DNA from: Pseudomonas poae
GTDB taxonomy: Bacteria > Pseudomonadota > Gammaproteobacteria > Pseudomonadales > Pseudomonadaceae
NCBI RefSeq assembly: GCF_001439785.1
Contig: NZ_JYLI01000023.1
Coordinates: 35,210 to 99,209 of the forward strand
DNA length: 64,000 bases
Direction of reading: 5' to 3'
A program made the translations under genes and the position numbers. Under the pieces are notes generated by a model. The model was not told the origin of the DNA, made no database searches, and saw only the letters and a list, made by a program, of their open reading frames with translations. This document shows, piece by piece, positions 48,208 to 57,081 of this stretch (its first letter is position 1; each line of letters begins with the position of its first letter).

Positions 48208-49215
48208 ATGCCCGTACGCCACAGTGCAATCCACAAAATCGACAAGAAGCCCGACGGCAACCCGGCGGTGCTGCATTTGGCCTCAACTGAGCAGGTTGAA
48301 AGCCAGGCCCGTGATGATCTGATGCAGCAGTTCAACGAAAACTACAACGCCACCGCCGGCAAGGCCTGGGGGTTCTTTCACGCCGAGTCGGGCGCCCATC
48401 CGCTGAGCGGCTGGCTCAGCGAATACCTGGCAGGCGGCTCCACCTTCTTGGAGTTCAGCACCACCGCGGTGGAACACCTGACCAAGCTGATGGAAGAATC
48501 GAACCTTTCCACCGGTGGGCACGCGCTCTTCTGCCATTACCAGCAAGGTATGACCGATTACCTGGTCATCGCCCTGGTGCAGGAAACCGAAGCGGTGACG
48601 ATGACCGAAGAGCTCGCACTGATGACGGTGAAGCGCCTTGACCTGGACCATATCTGCCTGGCTGTACGCATCAACATCAGCGAATGGCAGAACAACAAGC
48701 AGTCGAAGCAGTACATCTCGTACCTGAAGGGTAAGCAGGGCCGCAAACTCAACGACTATTTCCGCGATTTCATCGGCTGCCAGGAAGGGATCGACGGCCC
48801 AAGCGAAACCCGGACCTTGCTCAAGGCGTTCAGCGATTTTGTTGAAAGCGAGGATCTGCCGGAAGAGTCGGCGCGCGAGAAGACACACACGCTTGTGAGC
48901 TACTCCATGGCCCAGGCCAAGCTGGGCGAGCCGATCACCCTTGGCGAGCTGTCGGAGTTGATCGACGAGGACCGCCCGAAGCACTTCTACGACTTCATCA
49001 AGACCAAGGACTACGGCCTGTCTGATGCCCTGCCACCGGACAAGAAGACCCTCAACAAATTCCGGCGATTCACCGGCCGGGCCGAGGGCCTGTCGATTAG
49101 CTTCGAAGCGCACCTACTGGGCGACAAGATCGAGTTCGACGAAGCCGGCGGCACGCTGACGCTGCGCGGGCTTCCAACTCAACTTACCGAACAGCTCAAG
49201 CGTGCCTCGTCCTGA
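48208..49215 (+). CDS. YejK/NdpA nucleoid-associated protein, phage copy
   Basis: A 335-residue homologue of the host nucleoid protein YejK (NdpA). It covers the full family length, with GKAWGFFHAE near residue 52, SKQYISYLKGKQGRKL near 172 and DYFRDFIGCQEG near 188. YejK binds DNA and interacts with topoisomerases. A phage copy may shape phage DNA or compete with the host protein. Located in the early plus-strand operon. Confidence 0.88.
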   Translation: MPVRHSAIHKIDKKPDGNPAVLHLASTEQVESQARDDLMQQFNENYNATAGKAWGFFHAESGAHPLSGWLSEYLAGGSTFLEFSTTAVEHLTKLMEESNLSTGGHALFCHYQQGMTDYLVIALVQETEAVTMTEELALMTVKRLDLDHICLAVRINISEWQNNKQSKQYISYLKGKQGRKLNDYFRDFIGCQEGIDGPSETRTLLKAFSDFVESEDLPEESAREKTHTLVSYSMAQAKLGEPITLGELSELIDEDRPKHFYDFIKTKDYGLSDALPPDKKTLNKFRRFTGRAEGLSISFEAHLLGDKIEFDEAGGTLTLRGLPTQLTEQLKRASS

Positions 49216-49269
49216 AACCACACTTAGCGCCGCGCTCTCGTGGAGTCGGCGCCCGTTAGAGAAATACGG

Positions 49270-49761
49270 TCAGCGCATCATTACTTGTACTTCGTAGCCT
49301 TTACCGGTTGGCCAGTCTTCACGAATCACGTCGACTACACCCTTGCCCACCTTCGCAGAGCCATGCTCTCCCCGCTTTATTAGGGCTATGACAGGCTCGG
49401 GCAATGGAGCTCCAAGCGCTCGCTGAGACAATTTACTGGCGGCTGCAAGTAGGGCTTTCGTTGCGGGCCCGGACTGAGACGGCTGGTTATAGTTGAGCAC
49501 CAGCTTCATCTCCATCACGTACTGGCTAACCCCGGTGACATAGAAAGCCAGGTTATTTGCCAGGCCTGTCGCCGAACCGATTTCCTTATAGTCACTTGCA
49601 CAGCCAGAAGAACCATCTCCGTAATCGTCCACCCATTTGCGGCCCTTCAGTCCTACATCAGCAAGCAATGAGCATGCTTTTGCCGGTGTCGGTTCAATAA
49701 TTTCCGCAAAGGCTGAAGAGGCGAAAACTGCAGCGGCAAGAAACAAAAGCGTTTTTTTCAA
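49270..49761 (-). CDS. Secreted accessory protein, unknown
   Basis: A 163-residue protein. Using the TTG at 49761, which has AAGGGG six bases upstream, gives a clean signal peptide (LKKTLLFLAAAVFASSAFA). The mature part has two Cys (KACSLL, SSGCAS), likely a disulfide. The ATG further upstream adds a tail that spoils the signal. Periplasmic; function unknown. Likely expressed in the lysogen. Confidence 0.62.
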   Translation of the reverse strand: MKKTLLFLAAAVFASSAFAEIIEPTPAKACSLLADVGLKGRKWVDDYGDGSSGCASDYKEIGSATGLANNLAFYVTGVSQYVMEMKLVLNYNQPSQSGPATKALLAAASKLSQRALGAPLPEPVIALIKRGEHGSAKVGKGVVDVIREDWPTGKGYEVQVMMR

Positions 49762-49809
49762 GATGAACCCCTTTTTCGGCTCCATGCCGGTCACCCGTAA
49801 TACCCCATA

Positions 49810-49995
49810 TCAGCGAACTGCGCCAGCAGGGTCAGTAGCAGGCAGGCCGGCCAGGTCGCGCCACTTCGCCAGGTCAGCGATCAGCTTAAGGCCTGGGCGC
49901 ACCTCAGCTTCGAGCTCTTCATCAGCAAGGCTCAGCAGGCGGACAACCTCAGCGCCGATCAGGCGTATCGCTTCCACATCGGTTTTCGTGCTCAT
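49810..49995 (-). CDS. Small prophage protein, unknown
   Basis: A 61-residue helical protein (MSTKTDVEAIRLIGAEV...) with GGTGA upstream. It lies before the secreted protein on the same strand. Function unknown. Confidence 0.5.
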   Translation of the reverse strand: MSTKTDVEAIRLIGAEVVRLLSLADEELEAEVRPGLKLIADLAKWRDLAGLPATDPAGAVR

Positions 49996-50089
49996 CGCAG
50001 TCACCGTCAGGTTTTTGCTGAGTGCAAATCATCAACCCAATTTACGAATCACGCCAGCCGGCGAGGCAGGCGCACGCTTGGAATTCAAT

Positions 50090-50935
50090 ATGACCATAAC
50101 CTCCCCGGTCATCCGGTACCACGGCGCGAAGTTCCGGCTTGCGCCTTGGGTGCTACAACACTTCCCACCGCACACCTGTTATGTCGAGTCGTTCGGCGGC
50201 GCCGCGGGCGTGCTTATGCAAAAGCCACGGTCATATGCAGAGGTTTACAACGACTTGGACGGAGACATCGTGAACCTGTTCCGGGTTTTGCAGGACCAGG
50301 ACTCACGATCAGGACTGGTCGAGCGCCTGGTATTCACGCCCTACTCCCGCGAAGAGTTCGAACTTTCCTGGGAACCGAGCGCCGAGCCGATCGAGCGTGC
50401 GAGGCGAACAATCATCAGGGCGCAAATGGGGTTCGGTTCCGCCGGCGCCACCAAGGGCGTCACCGGCTTCCGCATAGATACGAAGCGCCAGTACGGCACC
50501 GCCCAATCTCTTTGGGCAACCTATCCCGAACAGCTCGCCGAGGTTGGCCAGCGTCTGACCGGCGTGCTGATCGAAAACCGTCCGGCGATCGAGGTCATCA
50601 AAGCGCACGACGGACCGCAAACACTGCACTACGTCGATCCACCCTACGTGCACGACACCAGGTACAAGGGCGCATCCAGCGGGCGCTACTACAAGCATGA
50701 GATGGACGACAGCGCCCACCGCGAACTTCTCGCCATCCTGCTCGAGCTAGAAGGAATGGTCGTTCTTTCTGGATACCCCAGCGACCTCTACGCGGAGCTG
50801 CTGCCAGGCTGGGCCAGTTACAGCACATCCGCTCGCATCAGCGCCGCGCGCGGAACAGCAAGCCGAACCGAATGCATCTGGCTGAACCCTGCCTGTGTCG
50901 ATCGCGTAAGCCAGATAGGCCTGGATCTAAGCTGA
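50090..50935 (+). CDS. Dam-type DNA adenine methyltransferase (D12 class)
   Basis: A 281-residue N6-adenine methylase. The AdoMet motif FGGAAGV is near residue 35 and the catalytic DPPY near 183. The N-terminal IRYHGAKFRLAPWVL is the usual start of the D12 class. No restriction partner is nearby, so it is an orphan that likely protects phage DNA. The frame is open for 450 bases upstream, but ATG 50090 with TTGGAA matches the family start. Confidence 0.9.
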   Translation: MTITSPVIRYHGAKFRLAPWVLQHFPPHTCYVESFGGAAGVLMQKPRSYAEVYNDLDGDIVNLFRVLQDQDSRSGLVERLVFTPYSREEFELSWEPSAEPIERARRTIIRAQMGFGSAGATKGVTGFRIDTKRQYGTAQSLWATYPEQLAEVGQRLTGVLIENRPAIEVIKAHDGPQTLHYVDPPYVHDTRYKGASSGRYYKHEMDDSAHRELLAILLELEGMVVLSGYPSDLYAELLPGWASYSTSARISAARGTASRTECIWLNPACVDRVSQIGLDLS

Positions 50936-50947
50936 AATAACAGACCG

Positions 50948-51955
50948 TCAAATCACAGCTAATAACGTATCGACTATCGGAGTGAAATGACCAACAGAAT
51001 CTCTAGCCGTTGAAATATGCGCTCCTGTTAATCCGTCAGCGCCGGTGCAATCATAAATCGGTTTCCTGGCGTCTTGAGAGTAAGGAATCAAGCTGTGAAG
51101 GTTGGGAATTCCGCCTAAGTCGAAGTTTCCATCTGACCAATGAAAAACCTGCCCTAACGGATCTAACTTGGCAACTATGTTCGCTTGAACAGCGCCCTCG
51201 ATTTGTGAACCAAAAATATTCCATCCTCGCGTCATGCCAGTAGCATTTGCTCGGATATTATGTTGCTGTTTAACATAACCCAGAAAAGCAGGACGACCGG
51301 CAGGAAGTTGGATTCCGTGTGCAACATTATTCATATTGCATTGATCCCAACCCGCTCGCCATATTTCCAACTTACTACCGAGGTTTTCTGTACCTCTGAT
51401 TGAGAACAAGTCGGGAGAAACCGGCACTACGAAATAATCACTGGCAGCCAATACAGCTCGATTCAGCGATCCTAGATTAGGACCAAGATCCATCAAGACA
51501 ACGTCAGCGTTTACGGCGTGCGCACACCACAAGATATAACGATAAATGGCAGATTGAACGCGGAGAGAAAGTGGGTCGCCACCTCGAGCACTACTCCAGG
51601 TGTCACCAAGTCGATCTTCATACGAACTAAGTAGTACGTCACCTGGTATTAGGTATAAATTCTGATACGTGCCACCGGCGTAGGCTTTGTTCAGCCAAGT
51701 TGGTTGGCGCTGCCGGATGTCACCTAAGCCGCTATAAACCCTCTCAATTGCGTTCCAAATACTATTGCCGCGATCTGGCCTCCAACTCTTCTCAAGATCT
51801 ACATCGCTAAGACAATAAGCAGAGAGATTGCATTGGCTATCCAGATCAACAAGCAAAACAGTTTTACCTTTGCGCTCCAATAGATGAGCGATATGGTAAA
51901 TATAAGTGGTCTTTCCGACGCCACCCTTATTATTGAAAACACTAATAATTTTCAT
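50948..51955 (-). CDS. Solitary ParA-like ATPase
   Basis: A 335-residue protein of lower GC on the opposite strand. It starts MKIISVFNNKGGVGKTT with a deviant Walker A (KGGVGKTT, 10-17). DLDSQCNLS at about 39-47 and a later VLMDLGPNLG complete the ParA/MinD pattern. GGGAG precedes the ATG at 51955. No ParB gene or clear parS sites are next to it. In an integrated prophage partition is not needed, so an accessory role is likely. Confidence 0.82.
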   Translation of the reverse strand: MKIISVFNNKGGVGKTTYIYHIAHLLERKGKTVLLVDLDSQCNLSAYCLSDVDLEKSWRPDRGNSIWNAIERVYSGLGDIRQRQPTWLNKAYAGGTYQNLYLIPGDVLLSSYEDRLGDTWSSARGGDPLSLRVQSAIYRYILWCAHAVNADVVLMDLGPNLGSLNRAVLAASDYFVVPVSPDLFSIRGTENLGSKLEIWRAGWDQCNMNNVAHGIQLPAGRPAFLGYVKQQHNIRANATGMTRGWNIFGSQIEGAVQANIVAKLDPLGQVFHWSDGNFDLGGIPNLHSLIPYSQDARKPIYDCTGADGLTGAHISTARDSVGHFTPIVDTLLAVI

Positions 51956-52114
51956 CGCCGCTCCCTGTATATCGCATTTTCCGAACGCAAAATGATCGCA
52001 CATAGCCATCAAAATGTGTAGTTGGTTGCGAATTAAAGTGGACTCCATGTAACCAATTTCCCGGCCCTGTAAAGGCTTCTAATCTGCCTGGGCATAGCCC
52101 GGCAAGGACTCCCC

Positions 52115-52426
52115 GTGAAACGGATTTATCTCAGCGGCCCCATGACCGGCCTGCCCGGCCTCAACTTCGCCGCCTTCTACGCCATGACCACCAACCTGCG
52201 CGCCGGCGGACACACCGTCACCAACCCCGCCGAACTCAACCCGGACGGCGGCACCTGGAACGACTGCATGCGACGCGACATTGCCGCCCTGATGGACTGC
52301 GACACCGTGGCCACCCTGCCCGGCTGGGAGCATTCAAAGGGTGCCCGCCTGGAAGTCCTGATCGCCGAACGCCTCGGCATGACCGTTGTGGATGCCCATG
52401 ATCTGGTAACGAGGGAGGCTGTATGA
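52115..52426 (+). CDS. DUF4406 nucleoside deoxyribosyltransferase-like protein
   Basis: A 103-residue protein starting MKRIYLSGPMTGLPGLN, with DCMRRDIAALMDCDTVATLP near 50-69. Both are hallmarks of DUF4406, a family related to nucleoside 2-deoxyribosyltransferases. A role in nucleotide metabolism is inferred. ATGA overlap with the next gene. Confidence 0.85.
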   Translation: MKRIYLSGPMTGLPGLNFAAFYAMTTNLRAGGHTVTNPAELNPDGGTWNDCMRRDIAALMDCDTVATLPGWEHSKGARLEVLIAERLGMTVVDAHDLVTREAV

Positions 52427-52935
52427 GCGAGGTAAAAAGCTTCTGGTGCCACGAGGCATCCAACGTCTTGTGCGTGCGGGCGTCAGACTTCGACAACTTG
52501 ACCCGCCTGTTTCTGGACGCCGCCGAGCGTGCCGTTGCCTCGGAGCGCCGCGAGAAGGAACTGCAACAGCGCCTGACCGAAGCCGATGAGCGAGAGGACC
52601 AACGGGCAGCGTTGACCAATGATGACCTAGTAGCGATTGCAAGAAACGCAGCACTCAACAGCGTGGATCGCTACAACTACATGCCATGCCTTCCAGAGGA
52701 AGCCTTCGCATGGAAGCCGCACTATTGGGTTATCGAGGCGATGCGCGCCGCACTCAAGCCGGCAGACGGCAGCAAGCCATCCACCTGCACCTGGTCTGAA
52801 GGCGGCTTCTCCTGGCATACCGGCTGCGGCAAGGAATGGCAGTTCACCGATGGTGGGTTGCCAAGTGAGAACGGCATGCACTTCTGCCACTCCTGCGGGA
52901 AGACGCTGGTTGTGGAGTCAGCAGACCCCTCATAG
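52423..52935 (+). CDS. Early protein with C-terminal zinc ribbon
   Basis: A 170-residue protein with a coiled coil at about 35-70, a helical middle, and a C-terminal Cys pattern (CTWS, GCGKEW, FCHSCGK). No family name. Linked to the DUF4406 gene by overlap. Confidence 0.65.
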   Translation: MSEVKSFWCHEASNVLCVRASDFDNLTRLFLDAAERAVASERREKELQQRLTEADEREDQRAALTNDDLVAIARNAALNSVDRYNYMPCLPEEAFAWKPHYWVIEAMRAALKPADGSKPSTCTWSEGGFSWHTGCGKEWQFTDGGLPSENGMHFCHSCGKTLVVESADPS

Positions 52936-53014
52936 GAGTACATCCGTACTCCACCCGCAAAACCTGTAACCCCTCCCCCTTCAAAGTCAGCCGCTATAGC
53001 GGCAAGGACGACCA

Positions 53015-53737
53015 ATGTCTCAAATAAAGGAACGCCCCATCCTGTTCTCGGCGCCGATGGTGCGCGCCATCCTGGAAGGCCGGAAGACGGTAACGCGCCG
53101 AGCAATCAGCGTGAATCTGACCAACCGTTTCGATGAGCCGCGCGGGCAAGCCGATGTTGCGGCAGGCTATCCCTTTGTGGAATGCGACGAGGGCTATTGG
53201 CCGGCCATCAACTTCTGTCCCTACGGTAAGCCAGGAGACCGGCTGTGGGTGCGCGAGACATGGGGCGTCATCAGTCACGACTTCGATGAGCGTGGAAGCA
53301 TGATTGATTGGGAGCCTGATCGACCGGCCTCGCCAATTCGCGAAATGCGCTTCGGTCAGGGCTACTACTCAGGGCACGTAATCTACCGTGCCGACGGCGA
53401 AGCGGTATGGGCCGGTGACGATGACGGCGGCGGGGATGATCGCTCCGCCTGGAAGCCAAGCATCCACATGCCCCGTGTCGCCAGCCGCCTCCAGCTGGAG
53501 ATCACCGACGTGCGCGTCGAGCGACTGCAGGACATCACCGAGGACCAAGCAAGGGCCGAAGGCGTGCGCCTCTACACCGATCATGCTGAACTGGGTAATT
53601 GGTGGCACGTCGAGGGGATCGAGACATATAGCGCTGATCCGCGCAAATCGTTCGAGCTGCTCTGGTCATCCGTAGGAGGTGACTGGGCTGCCAACCCGTG
53701 GGTCTGGGTGGTCGAGTTCAAGCGGGTCACGCCATGA
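53015..53737 (+). CDS. ASCH-like phage protein
   Basis: A 240-residue protein. The N-terminus ERPILFSAPMVRAILEGRKT followed by VTRR, and the later GDRLWVRETW with IHMPRVASRLQLEITDVRVE, mark the ASCH-like phage family sometimes called morphogenetic protein. ASCH domains are expected to bind RNA or modified nucleotides. Full length for the family. Confidence 0.78.
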   Translation: MSQIKERPILFSAPMVRAILEGRKTVTRRAISVNLTNRFDEPRGQADVAAGYPFVECDEGYWPAINFCPYGKPGDRLWVRETWGVISHDFDERGSMIDWEPDRPASPIREMRFGQGYYSGHVIYRADGEAVWAGDDDGGGDDRSAWKPSIHMPRVASRLQLEITDVRVERLQDITEDQARAEGVRLYTDHAELGNWWHVEGIETYSADPRKSFELLWSSVGGDWAANPWVWVVEFKRVTP

Positions 53738-53979
53738 AGACGCACTTCTTTGCAGGGCCTGGGTCGGGCGACATCGAGCGGGCACCTTGCGGAACCTGGC
53801 TAGGCGAGGGATCGGGGCTTTCTGGAATGTGGGAGCGAGTGGATTGCCGCCGTTGCCAGTCCCTCAAAGAAAAAATCATTGATACGGCCGCGACCGAAGA
53901 GCGCGCCATTGTCGAGCAGATGGGCGACATGGCGGCATTCATGCGGGCGGAAGACGGAAAGCAAGAGGTGACGCCATGA
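53734..53979 (+). CDS. Small zinc-type protein
   Basis: An 81-residue protein; CGTW and CRRCQS suggest a metal site like that in other small phage proteins. ATGA overlap with the ASCH gene upstream and with the next tiny gene. Confidence 0.6.
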   Translation: MKTHFFAGPGSGDIERAPCGTWLGEGSGLSGMWERVDCRRCQSLKEKIIDTAATEERAIVEQMGDMAAFMRAEDGKQEVTP

Positions 53980-54074
53980 TCGCCACCCTCTGGTTCGCCT
54001 ACGTCTTCATCTACCGAGGGCCCAGGCCAGCGCATCACTCGCACACCTACTCAAGCGCGGCTTGTGCTTGGTAA
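53976..54074 (+). CDS. 32-residue peptide after the zinc-type gene
   Basis: A frame MIATLWFAYVFIYRG...ACAW beginning on the previous stop (ATGA). Hydrophobic N-terminus. The coupling supports translation, but the length leaves doubt. It converges on the gene at 54051. Confidence 0.4.
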   Translation: MIATLWFAYVFIYRGPRPAHHSHTYSSAACAW

Positions 54075-54338
54075 CAGGCGCGCTCTCAACGCGACAAATA
54101 AAGTCGCAGAAACTAGGGCAGATGTTATTACCGAAGCTGACTGAACCACCCTGAGAAAATCACCAAAGGTCGCGGTCCCCGGATCAGCCGAAAAGAGATA
54201 AAACATAATGGGGCCAAGGTAGGAGCCTATAGCACCTGCAAAAAACCATTTCATTTCTACACGTACAAAAGCGCCTGTGCGGTGATAAATCACAGCGGCA
54301 CTACGGCGGGCACTTATTAGCGATTCATTCAAGTTCAT
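54051..54338 (-). CDS. Two-span membrane protein, accessory
   Basis: A 95-residue protein with spans at about 32-51 and 66-84 and basic ends. AT-rich relative to the phage core. Start uncertain: a TTG at 54383 is the alternative. Possible lysogenic conversion gene. Confidence 0.5.
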   Translation of the reverse strand: MNLNESLISARRSAAVIYHRTGAFVRVEMKWFFAGAIGSYLGPIMFYLFSADPGTATFGDFLRVVQSASVITSALVSATLFVALRARLLPSTSRA

Positions 54339-54435
54339 AGGCTGGATCCGTCCATCAATTTTTGGCCGAAGATAGTAATTCAACCCAGACCAAATCCCAA
54401 TCCCCTACATGCCTGCCGGTGAGCGGCGGGCGGGA

Positions 54436-54684
54436 TCACGGAAGCTGACTATCAATCCAGCGTTCAGCTGCCGCCATGGCTTCATCAAGCGCTGCCGGAT
54501 AGTCAGGCCAAGGGCCTTCCAACTTTGCTGCAACCTCACCCAAGCCATTGATAGGTGCTGGCTCAATGATCTTTGCGGCAACAGGGCTCTGGTCGTTCGG
54601 GCGGCGTCAGTCGAACTTGAGAAACATCACGTGGCCCCGGTAAGCGTGCGCTATCGGAGCATCGAAGTTGTGTGACACGTCCAT
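54436..54684 (-). pseudogene. Short gene interrupted by an in-frame TGA
   Basis: From ATG 54684 the frame reads MDVSHNFDAPIAHAYRG..., meets TGA after 25 codons (54607-54609), and then continues in the same frame with typical protein sequence (IIEPAPINGLGEVAAKL) to a stop at 54436. Codon use after the TGA looks coding. Either a nonsense mutation or two tiny genes. No other gene lies in 54339-54804. Confidence 0.4.
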
Positions 54685-54804
54685 GCCTCATCACGAACTT
54701 TATTGAACCCTTTTGTACACCGCTTCAGGCCTGTTTGAAAGATAGGCAGAAAGCTATCACTCCAATCCCCTATATGCCGCCCAGCGCGGCTAGGACGCAC
54801 CCCC

Positions 54805-55023
54805 ATGTTCGCTATGAAACTCACCCTGATTGTACTGGGCGCTTTGCTGTACCTGGCTGGAACGTTCGGCTGGATCTTCTGGGCCGGGCCCGAACTGCTG
54901 GCCACCGGCACCATAGAGGCGCTGATCTACGCCTTCGCCGGCTCATGCGCCTGGATGCTGATCACCTTCGGCCTGGCAATCCACATCATCAAGACAGCGC
55001 GGCCCACGGCCGGCGGGAGGTAG
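54805..55023 (+). CDS. Two-span small membrane protein
   Basis: A 72-residue protein with spans at about 5-26 and 40-62. It precedes the DUF4224 gene by two bases. Two possible ATG (54805, 54814), neither with a good ribosome site. Function unknown. Confidence 0.55.
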   Translation: MFAMKLTLIVLGALLYLAGTFGWIFWAGPELLATGTIEALIYAFAGSCAWMLITFGLAIHIIKTARPTAGGR

Positions 55024-55025
55024 GT

Positions 55026-55235
55026 ATGGAAATTCACTTTCTTTCACATGAGGAGGTATGCACGCTCACTGGCGCAAGGACAAAAGCCGGGCAGGTGCAA
55101 GTGCTCAGGCAAAACGGGATTCGCCACACCATCAAGCGCAGCGGCTGGCCTTGCGTCATCGCCAACGCCCTCACCGGCGAACCGGTTGCAGCATCAGCAG
55201 AAAAACCAAAATGGCAGCCACGCCTGGTGAGTTAA
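55026..55235 (+). CDS. DUF4224 integrase-adjacent protein
   Basis: A 69-residue protein with MEIHFLSHEEVCTLTGARTK and RQNGIRHTIKRSGWP, matching DUF4224, a winged-helix-like group nearly always next to phage integrases. Excisionase or integrase control is likely. GGAGG precedes it, and its stop touches the integrase ATG. Confidence 0.82.
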   Translation: MEIHFLSHEEVCTLTGARTKAGQVQVLRQNGIRHTIKRSGWPCVIANALTGEPVAASAEKPKWQPRLVS

Positions 55236-56270
55236 ATGGGAAGGAAGCCAACAAACCCTGACAGCGTCACACGCCTCAGGAAGCGCAGGCAACGCAGCGG
55301 GACAATCTATTACTACTACGACCTCGGAGGCACACCCAGAAAAGAGATCGCCCTGGGCAGCGACTACGGAATGGCGATCGTAGAGTACGCGAAGCTCGAG
55401 AAGAGCCGCGCGTCATCGGCCTTGGTACAGGACGTGCTCACCTTTGCCTATGTTGCGAACATTTATATGCTCGAAGTCGTTCCGACCAAGGGCGTGGCCA
55501 CGCAAAAGGACAACACTCGGGAGCTGAAGCAATTGCTGAAATTCTTCGATGATCCGCCGGCACCGCTGGAGGCGATCGAGCCTCAACACGTCGTCCAATA
55601 TCTGCGGCAGCGCGGCAAGACAGCTCCGGTACGCGCAAACCGTGAGAAAGCTTTACTCAGCGCCATCTGGAATTTTGCCCGCAGCAGCGGCTATACGGCC
55701 TTGGCCAACCCGTGCGCCGGCGTGAAGGGTCACAAGGAGTCTGGCCGAGATCAATACATCGAGGACGAGATGTTCGCACTGGTTTACCAGCACGCTGAGC
55801 AGCCGCTGCGGGATGCACTTGATCTGTTCTATCTGACCGGCCAACGCATCGCGGACACCCTGAAGATGGATGAGCGAGATATCCGCGACGATAGGCTGGC
55901 AGTGAAGCAAGGCAAAACGAATGCAAAAAGGAGGATTGAGATAACGGGCGAGCTGAAGGTTGTTATTGATCGAATCATGGCCAGGAAGGACGGGCACAAG
56001 ATACGGACAAGTAGGCTCATCGTTATGGATAACGGACAGCCCATGACCAGCAGCATGTTGCGAGGAAGGTTTGACGCGGCGCGTGAGGCGGCCGGTGTAG
56101 AGAAAGGAGACTTTCAGATGCGCGATCTGCGCGCCAAAGCCGGTACCGACAAAGCAGAATCCAGCGGTGACATCCTGCAGGCTCGCGACCAACTTGGGCA
56201 TACAACCGTCGTCATGACGGAGAACTACATCCGTAAGAGGATCGGCAAAAAGGTCACGCCGACCAAGTGA
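55236..56270 (+). CDS. int: Tyrosine integrase
   Basis: A 344-residue tyrosine recombinase that inserts and excises the prophage at tRNA-Leu. Catalytic residues: R204 in TGQRIAD, a Lys at about 227-231, R299 in MRDLRAKAGT, H322 in LGHTT, and nucleophile Y331 in TENYIRK. The usual first His of the HxxR box is Arg here (R296). The N-terminal part is an arm-binding domain. It ends 117 bases before attR. Confidence 0.94.
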   Translation: MGRKPTNPDSVTRLRKRRQRSGTIYYYYDLGGTPRKEIALGSDYGMAIVEYAKLEKSRASSALVQDVLTFAYVANIYMLEVVPTKGVATQKDNTRELKQLLKFFDDPPAPLEAIEPQHVVQYLRQRGKTAPVRANREKALLSAIWNFARSSGYTALANPCAGVKGHKESGRDQYIEDEMFALVYQHAEQPLRDALDLFYLTGQRIADTLKMDERDIRDDRLAVKQGKTNAKRRIEITGELKVVIDRIMARKDGHKIRTSRLIVMDNGQPMTSSMLRGRFDAAREAAGVEKGDFQMRDLRAKAGTDKAESSGDILQARDQLGHTTVVMTENYIRKRIGKKVTPTK

Positions 56271-56387
56271 ATTCTGCACCGCAATAGTTTTAACCCCCTT
56301 GAAAACAAAGGGCTGCAAGCGAGGTAAAAACTACTCGTAGCGGTGCAGAATAGACGCTAACTTGTTGTATTTTAAAGAATACTTTGC

Positions 56388-56455
56388 GGACTTAAAATCC
56401 CCCGCTCGTAAGGGCGTCCCGGTTCGATTCCGGGTTCGGGCACCATAGATATCAA
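56388..56455. other. attR core with tRNA-Leu 3' fragment
   Basis: Identical to 2058-2125. It holds the 3' two thirds of tRNA-Leu without the 5' part, so it is not a second tRNA gene. The integrase lies just inside. Confidence 0.93.
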
Positions 56456-56496
56456 AGGGCTTGCCGGGGAAACCTGGGCAGGCCCTTGTCTTTTTT
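56455..56496 (+). terminator. Original tRNA-Leu terminator right of attR
   Basis: AAGGGC and GCCCTT (56482-56487) pair, followed by TTTTTT. Nearly identical to the terminator at 2124-2165. Confidence 0.75.
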
Positions 56497-56553
56497 GTTC
56501 CGTAATTTCCCTCCAGCGGCATTCTGCCGGACGAACATTAGGTAGTTGCTCTC

Positions 56554-56994
56554 ATGTCAGAACCGCGTATTCGAGCACTTGCTCTATGTGTTTTTCATCA
56601 TCACGGAAAAATACTGGTCAATCAGTTCCACGACGCTATTGAAGCACGAACCTTCTTTCGCCCCATTGGTGGGGGTATTGAGTTCGGCGAGAGAGGTGTG
56701 GATGCCATCGCCCGTGAAGTGAAGGAAGAGCTGGGACTTTCGATCAGCGACATCCGATTGATTGGCACGCTGGAAAGTATTTTCACCTACGCAGGCAAGC
56801 CAGGACACGAAATAGTCTTCGTCTACGATGCAAGGTTCGACGACGCAGATGTCTATGAGAAACCCTGGCTGGAGGGCCATGAAAGCGATGGGGCAGCGTT
56901 TCAAGCCACATGGTGTTTTGGCTCAAGCTTCAATGCTGGATCTCAGTTAGTACCTGAAGGGCTCTCCGAGCTGCTGGGGTGGGTGCAGAAGTAG
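56554..56994 (+). CDS. Nudix hydrolase
   Basis: A 146-residue protein with the complete Nudix box, GGGIEFGERGVDAIAREVKE followed by ELGL. It hydrolyses a nucleoside-diphosphate-linked substrate that cannot be named from sequence. It is the first host gene right of attR. Confidence 0.92.
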   Translation: MSEPRIRALALCVFHHHGKILVNQFHDAIEARTFFRPIGGGIEFGERGVDAIAREVKEELGLSISDIRLIGTLESIFTYAGKPGHEIVFVYDARFDDADVYEKPWLEGHESDGAAFQATWCFGSSFNAGSQLVPEGLSELLGWVQK

Positions 56995-57081
56995 AACGGA
57001 GCCCCATGGAAGACAGCCACCGCCTCGGCGCTACCGCATGGCCGGCTGTCGAGCGCTAATCCACGGAAAGACCTGCCACCT

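Noticed and set aside
49637..50089. A 151-codon N-terminal extension of the Dam methylase
   Set aside because: The added part is antisense to two minus-strand genes, and the known family start begins at 50090 with a ribosome site.
54409..54675. An 88-codon plus-strand frame
   Set aside because: It lies opposite a minus-strand frame with better protein-like sequence, and has many Cys/Arg typical of a shadow.
56388..56445. A second tRNA-Leu gene
   Set aside because: Only the 3' two thirds are present; the acceptor 5' strand and D-arm are missing. It is the attR core.
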